A stretch of 64,000 nt of DNA from JAPHSX01 sp039714395 (lineage in GTDB: Bacteria > Pseudomonadota > Gammaproteobacteria > Thiohalomonadales > Thiohalomonadaceae). A program made the position numbers and the translations under genes. The stretch's first letter is position 1; every line of letters starts with the position of its first letter. The stretch is taken from NCBI GenBank assembly GCA_039714395.1, contig JBDLJH010000016.1, positions 12,744 to 76,743 on the forward strand, given 5' to 3'. The notes under the pieces were generated by a model. That model made no database searches. It worked only from the letters and a program-made list of their open reading frames with translations, and was not told the DNA's origin. Below are positions 62,152 to 64,000 of this stretch, in pieces.

Positions 62152-63246
62152 TTACTGAACCACCAGACCGTGCAATGGCAGTAATTCACGCAGCACATAA
62201 TTTCGATGCATGGAAGCGGCTTGGAAGTAACGATAGAGCTTGAAATCAATTACCTTTGAAGAGTCATCCAACCAGCAGATATCAGACCACTCCTGATGCC
62301 AAGGGTCATACACAGGGATCTCTTCTTTCATTCCACAATATATGTCACCCGCCTTAGCCGCCGCATTCCAGGCATTAATACGCCCCTGTTTGTCGGCCTG
62401 TACTTCCAGCACCCCACTAACTTTATCCTTGATATCACCAAAGGCCACGCCGTCCCAGTCGGAATGTTCCGGTGACTGCTGCAAAAAGTCGGCAAACATT
62501 CCATGCAGTTTTTCACAACCAATTAGGAATGTTTCATAATTGTTACGATTGCTAGCATGTTTATCGGGATGCTCATAGTCAAAATCCCAGTGTAGATAAG
62601 GTCTATCTGGATAGGTGGCCACGGCGCCATGGCCCAATGCTCCAGAGAGAGTCTCACCACCGAATGAGACAACCCAGCGTTTCACATTCTCAAACAACCC
62701 GCCCTGGTCACCATTTTTCTTAAAGTGCCTCTTGGCTTTCCCTTTTATGTAGTCATACATATCGTCTTCGAGCTCATGCAACTTAATGCTGTCATTATGC
62801 ACCCGGTTCCATCGTGAGCTGATGCCAGAAAAGCCATAATGAGAGAAGGTATCCGCGTAAACATGAGCCGTAATACCCATCAACTCCAATGCAAAGGGAG
62901 AATCTGAGGCACGAGCAATATTGCTCTTCACCATCTGTTTCGCTATAGGGCTATCCATACGGCAGATAAGACGCTCAGTGTAACTGTCTCCTTCATTGCC
63001 AGGTAAAAAGTGGAAAGGAACCCATACCCGTCGTTGGTCTTCTCGGTCAATATTCTTAATATCTGCTGCATGATGCGCCGTTGCCTGACTATCAATGCGT
63101 GCCCCATCCTTGAGCTCTGCGGTCTGTTTATGCGCATTATCATCAACAAACTGTGCTGCTGTGGCCGCCACTGTCGCTGCTTCCTTGCTCATTCCTGCAG
63201 CACGTGCCATCGCATAGGTGCCATAATAGTGCATATCTAATTGCAT
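62152..63246 (-). CDS. DUF6765-like protein
   Basis: 364 aa. MQLDMHYYGTYAMARAAGMS, AQFVDDNAHK and a middle GITAHVYADTFSHYGFSGIS match DUF6765, whose His/Asp arrangement recalls zinc-dependent phospholipase C/S1-P1 enzymes. The name is from memory of the pattern. No signal peptide. It precedes, on the same strand, no recognised partner; upstream by about 60 bp is the EEP-family gene. Confidence 0.7.
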   Translation of the reverse strand: MQLDMHYYGTYAMARAAGMSKEAATVAATAAQFVDDNAHKQTAELKDGARIDSQATAHHAADIKNIDREDQRRVWVPFHFLPGNEGDSYTERLICRMDSPIAKQMVKSNIARASDSPFALELMGITAHVYADTFSHYGFSGISSRWNRVHNDSIKLHELEDDMYDYIKGKAKRHFKKNGDQGGLFENVKRWVVSFGGETLSGALGHGAVATYPDRPYLHWDFDYEHPDKHASNRNNYETFLIGCEKLHGMFADFLQQSPEHSDWDGVAFGDIKDKVSGVLEVQADKQGRINAWNAAAKAGDIYCGMKEEIPVYDPWHQEWSDICWLDDSSKVIDFKLYRYFQAASMHRNYVLRELLPLHGLVVQ

Positions 63247-63309
63247 ATTCCCTACTCCCTGTAATAAATGTCTTATAGTTGGTTTCTTGTTATCGGAATA
63301 TAAGAGGGA

Positions 63310-64000
63310 TTACTCCGGCAGCTTGAGACGTACCCACACCGGCATATGATCGCTGATATCAAATTCCGCCTTTTTGTAGATCGCTTTCCTTTGTATTGAT
63401 GTCACTTGATCAATATCTTTACCATGAAGTGCATTCGCAATCAGGTTGGCAATGTTAAATACGCCATAGTCATAGCCTCCTACTGTGCTTCCTGACGTGT
63501 CATTATCATCGGCCTTAGGCAACCTAGAGTCATTTGAGAAAAAGCCAATTTGATCGTAGGTCTGTTTTTGCCGTAGAGCTGTTTTCAATACCCCATGTAC
63601 AGGATGCTCAGAGAGTAGTGGAAAATTTGCATTTGCAGATTTCTTGCTTTTGAGCACTGATTTATTTAACCCCTTCAAAAACGTGTCAATGTCTTCCCGC
63701 ATGAGCGGGACACTGTCAAAATCAAGGTTACAGTCGCCAAGTAACAAGATATTAGGATGATAGAGTTTATCGATATATTTCGCCCGAATGGTGAGCCACT
63801 CCAATAACGCTCTGAACTCCCATTCCCGCTCATGCTTATTGGTTCCGTAAAGAAGATGCGTATTCACCACCAGAAACTCAAAGGGTTCTGTATTTGCTGC
63901 CCCCTTAATGCGGAATGACACACAATGTGGCTGACGAATAAAGCTGACAAACTTAGGTAATTTGATAGGGGGCTTGGCCGGGGCCTTTTTGCCCTGCGCC
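63310..64000 (-). CDS. Endonuclease/exonuclease/phosphatase family protein (partial)
   Basis: The open frame runs through the window end, so the N-terminus is missing. 230 or so C-terminal residues: FLVVNTHLLYG, NILLLGDCNLDF and DISDHMPVWVRL are the EEP metal- and phosphate-binding motifs. The substrate (DNA, lipid or nucleotide) cannot be told. A GTG inside the frame at 63921 is not the real start because coding sequence continues upstream. Confidence 0.8.
   Translation of the reverse strand, partial: AQGKKAPAKPPIKLPKFVSFIRQPHCVSFRIKGAANTEPFEFLVVNTHLLYGTNKHEREWEFRALLEWLTIRAKYIDKLYHPNILLLGDCNLDFDSVPLMREDIDTFLKGLNKSVLKSKKSANANFPLLSEHPVHGVLKTALRQKQTYDQIGFFSNDSRLPKADDNDTSGSTVGGYDYGVFNIANLIANALHGKDIDQVTSIQRKAIYKKAEFDISDHMPVWVRLKLPE

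Overview
The window looks like chromosome from a sulfur-oxidising gammaproteobacterium. The evidence is a homo-oligomeric (dissimilatory-type) ATP sulfurylase, a sulfur-globule-type secreted Gly/Asn/Trp/Tyr-rich protein, a tandem-thioredoxin periplasmic protein, a TauE/SafE-type exporter, a complete [NiFe]-hydrogenase maturation operon, and a gammaproteobacterial housekeeping order (hemA-prfA; lolB-ispE-tRNA-Gln-prs-rplY-pth-ychF). The exact genus cannot be read from the sequence.

Layout. 0.2-6.0 kb: hypCABDFE, tightly overlapping. 6.3-9.9 kb: sat, a small class II-like cytochrome c, moaA, and a convergent SPOUT methyltransferase. 10.0-13.9 kb: a broken small secreted-protein gene, then a minus-strand run (APC permease, TauE-like exporter, Omp85-like barrel). 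13.9-23.8 kb: a block bounded by inverted copies of a short repeat. It holds an IS30 remnant, a decayed Dabb-CbbY operon and an intact Mrp-type cation/proton antiporter operon with three NuoL/M/N-like subunits. 23.9-42.9 kb: core and sulfur-lifestyle genes (tandem thioredoxin, aldehyde dehydrogenase, cca, ppnP, sulfur-globule protein, SLT transglycosylase, 2Fe-2S reductase, JAMM-MoeB pair, prmC, rbgA-like GTPase, FeoB-like transporter, prfA, hemA). 43.1-50.1 kb: the TPR-lolB-ispE-tRNA-prs-rplY-pth-ychF group.

50.1 kb to the end is accessory DNA downstream of a tRNA-Met gene. The tRNA is preceded by a truncated copy of its own 5' half. The region carries a tyrosine integrase, an excisionase-like HTH protein and a Cro-like regulator with a palindromic operator. 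It also carries several defence-like genes: a 544-aa protein with a PD-(D/E)xK motif; a four-gene cassette of PIN-like protein, ImmA/IrrE protease, sce7726-like nuclease and sce7725/beta-family protein; a GIY-YIG nuclease beside a protein with a HEPN-like R-x4-H motif; two small membrane proteins; a DUF6765-like protein; and an endonuclease/exonuclease/phosphatase cut by the window edge. The best candidate for an undescribed system is the PIN/ImmA-IrrE/sce7726/sce7725 cassette. Its sce7725 gene seems to have lost its start to a one-base slip. Five or more imperfect copies of a short repeat (core TAATTCAGACTTGA) mark the mobile parts of the window.

All family calls come from reading motifs by eye; no searches were run.
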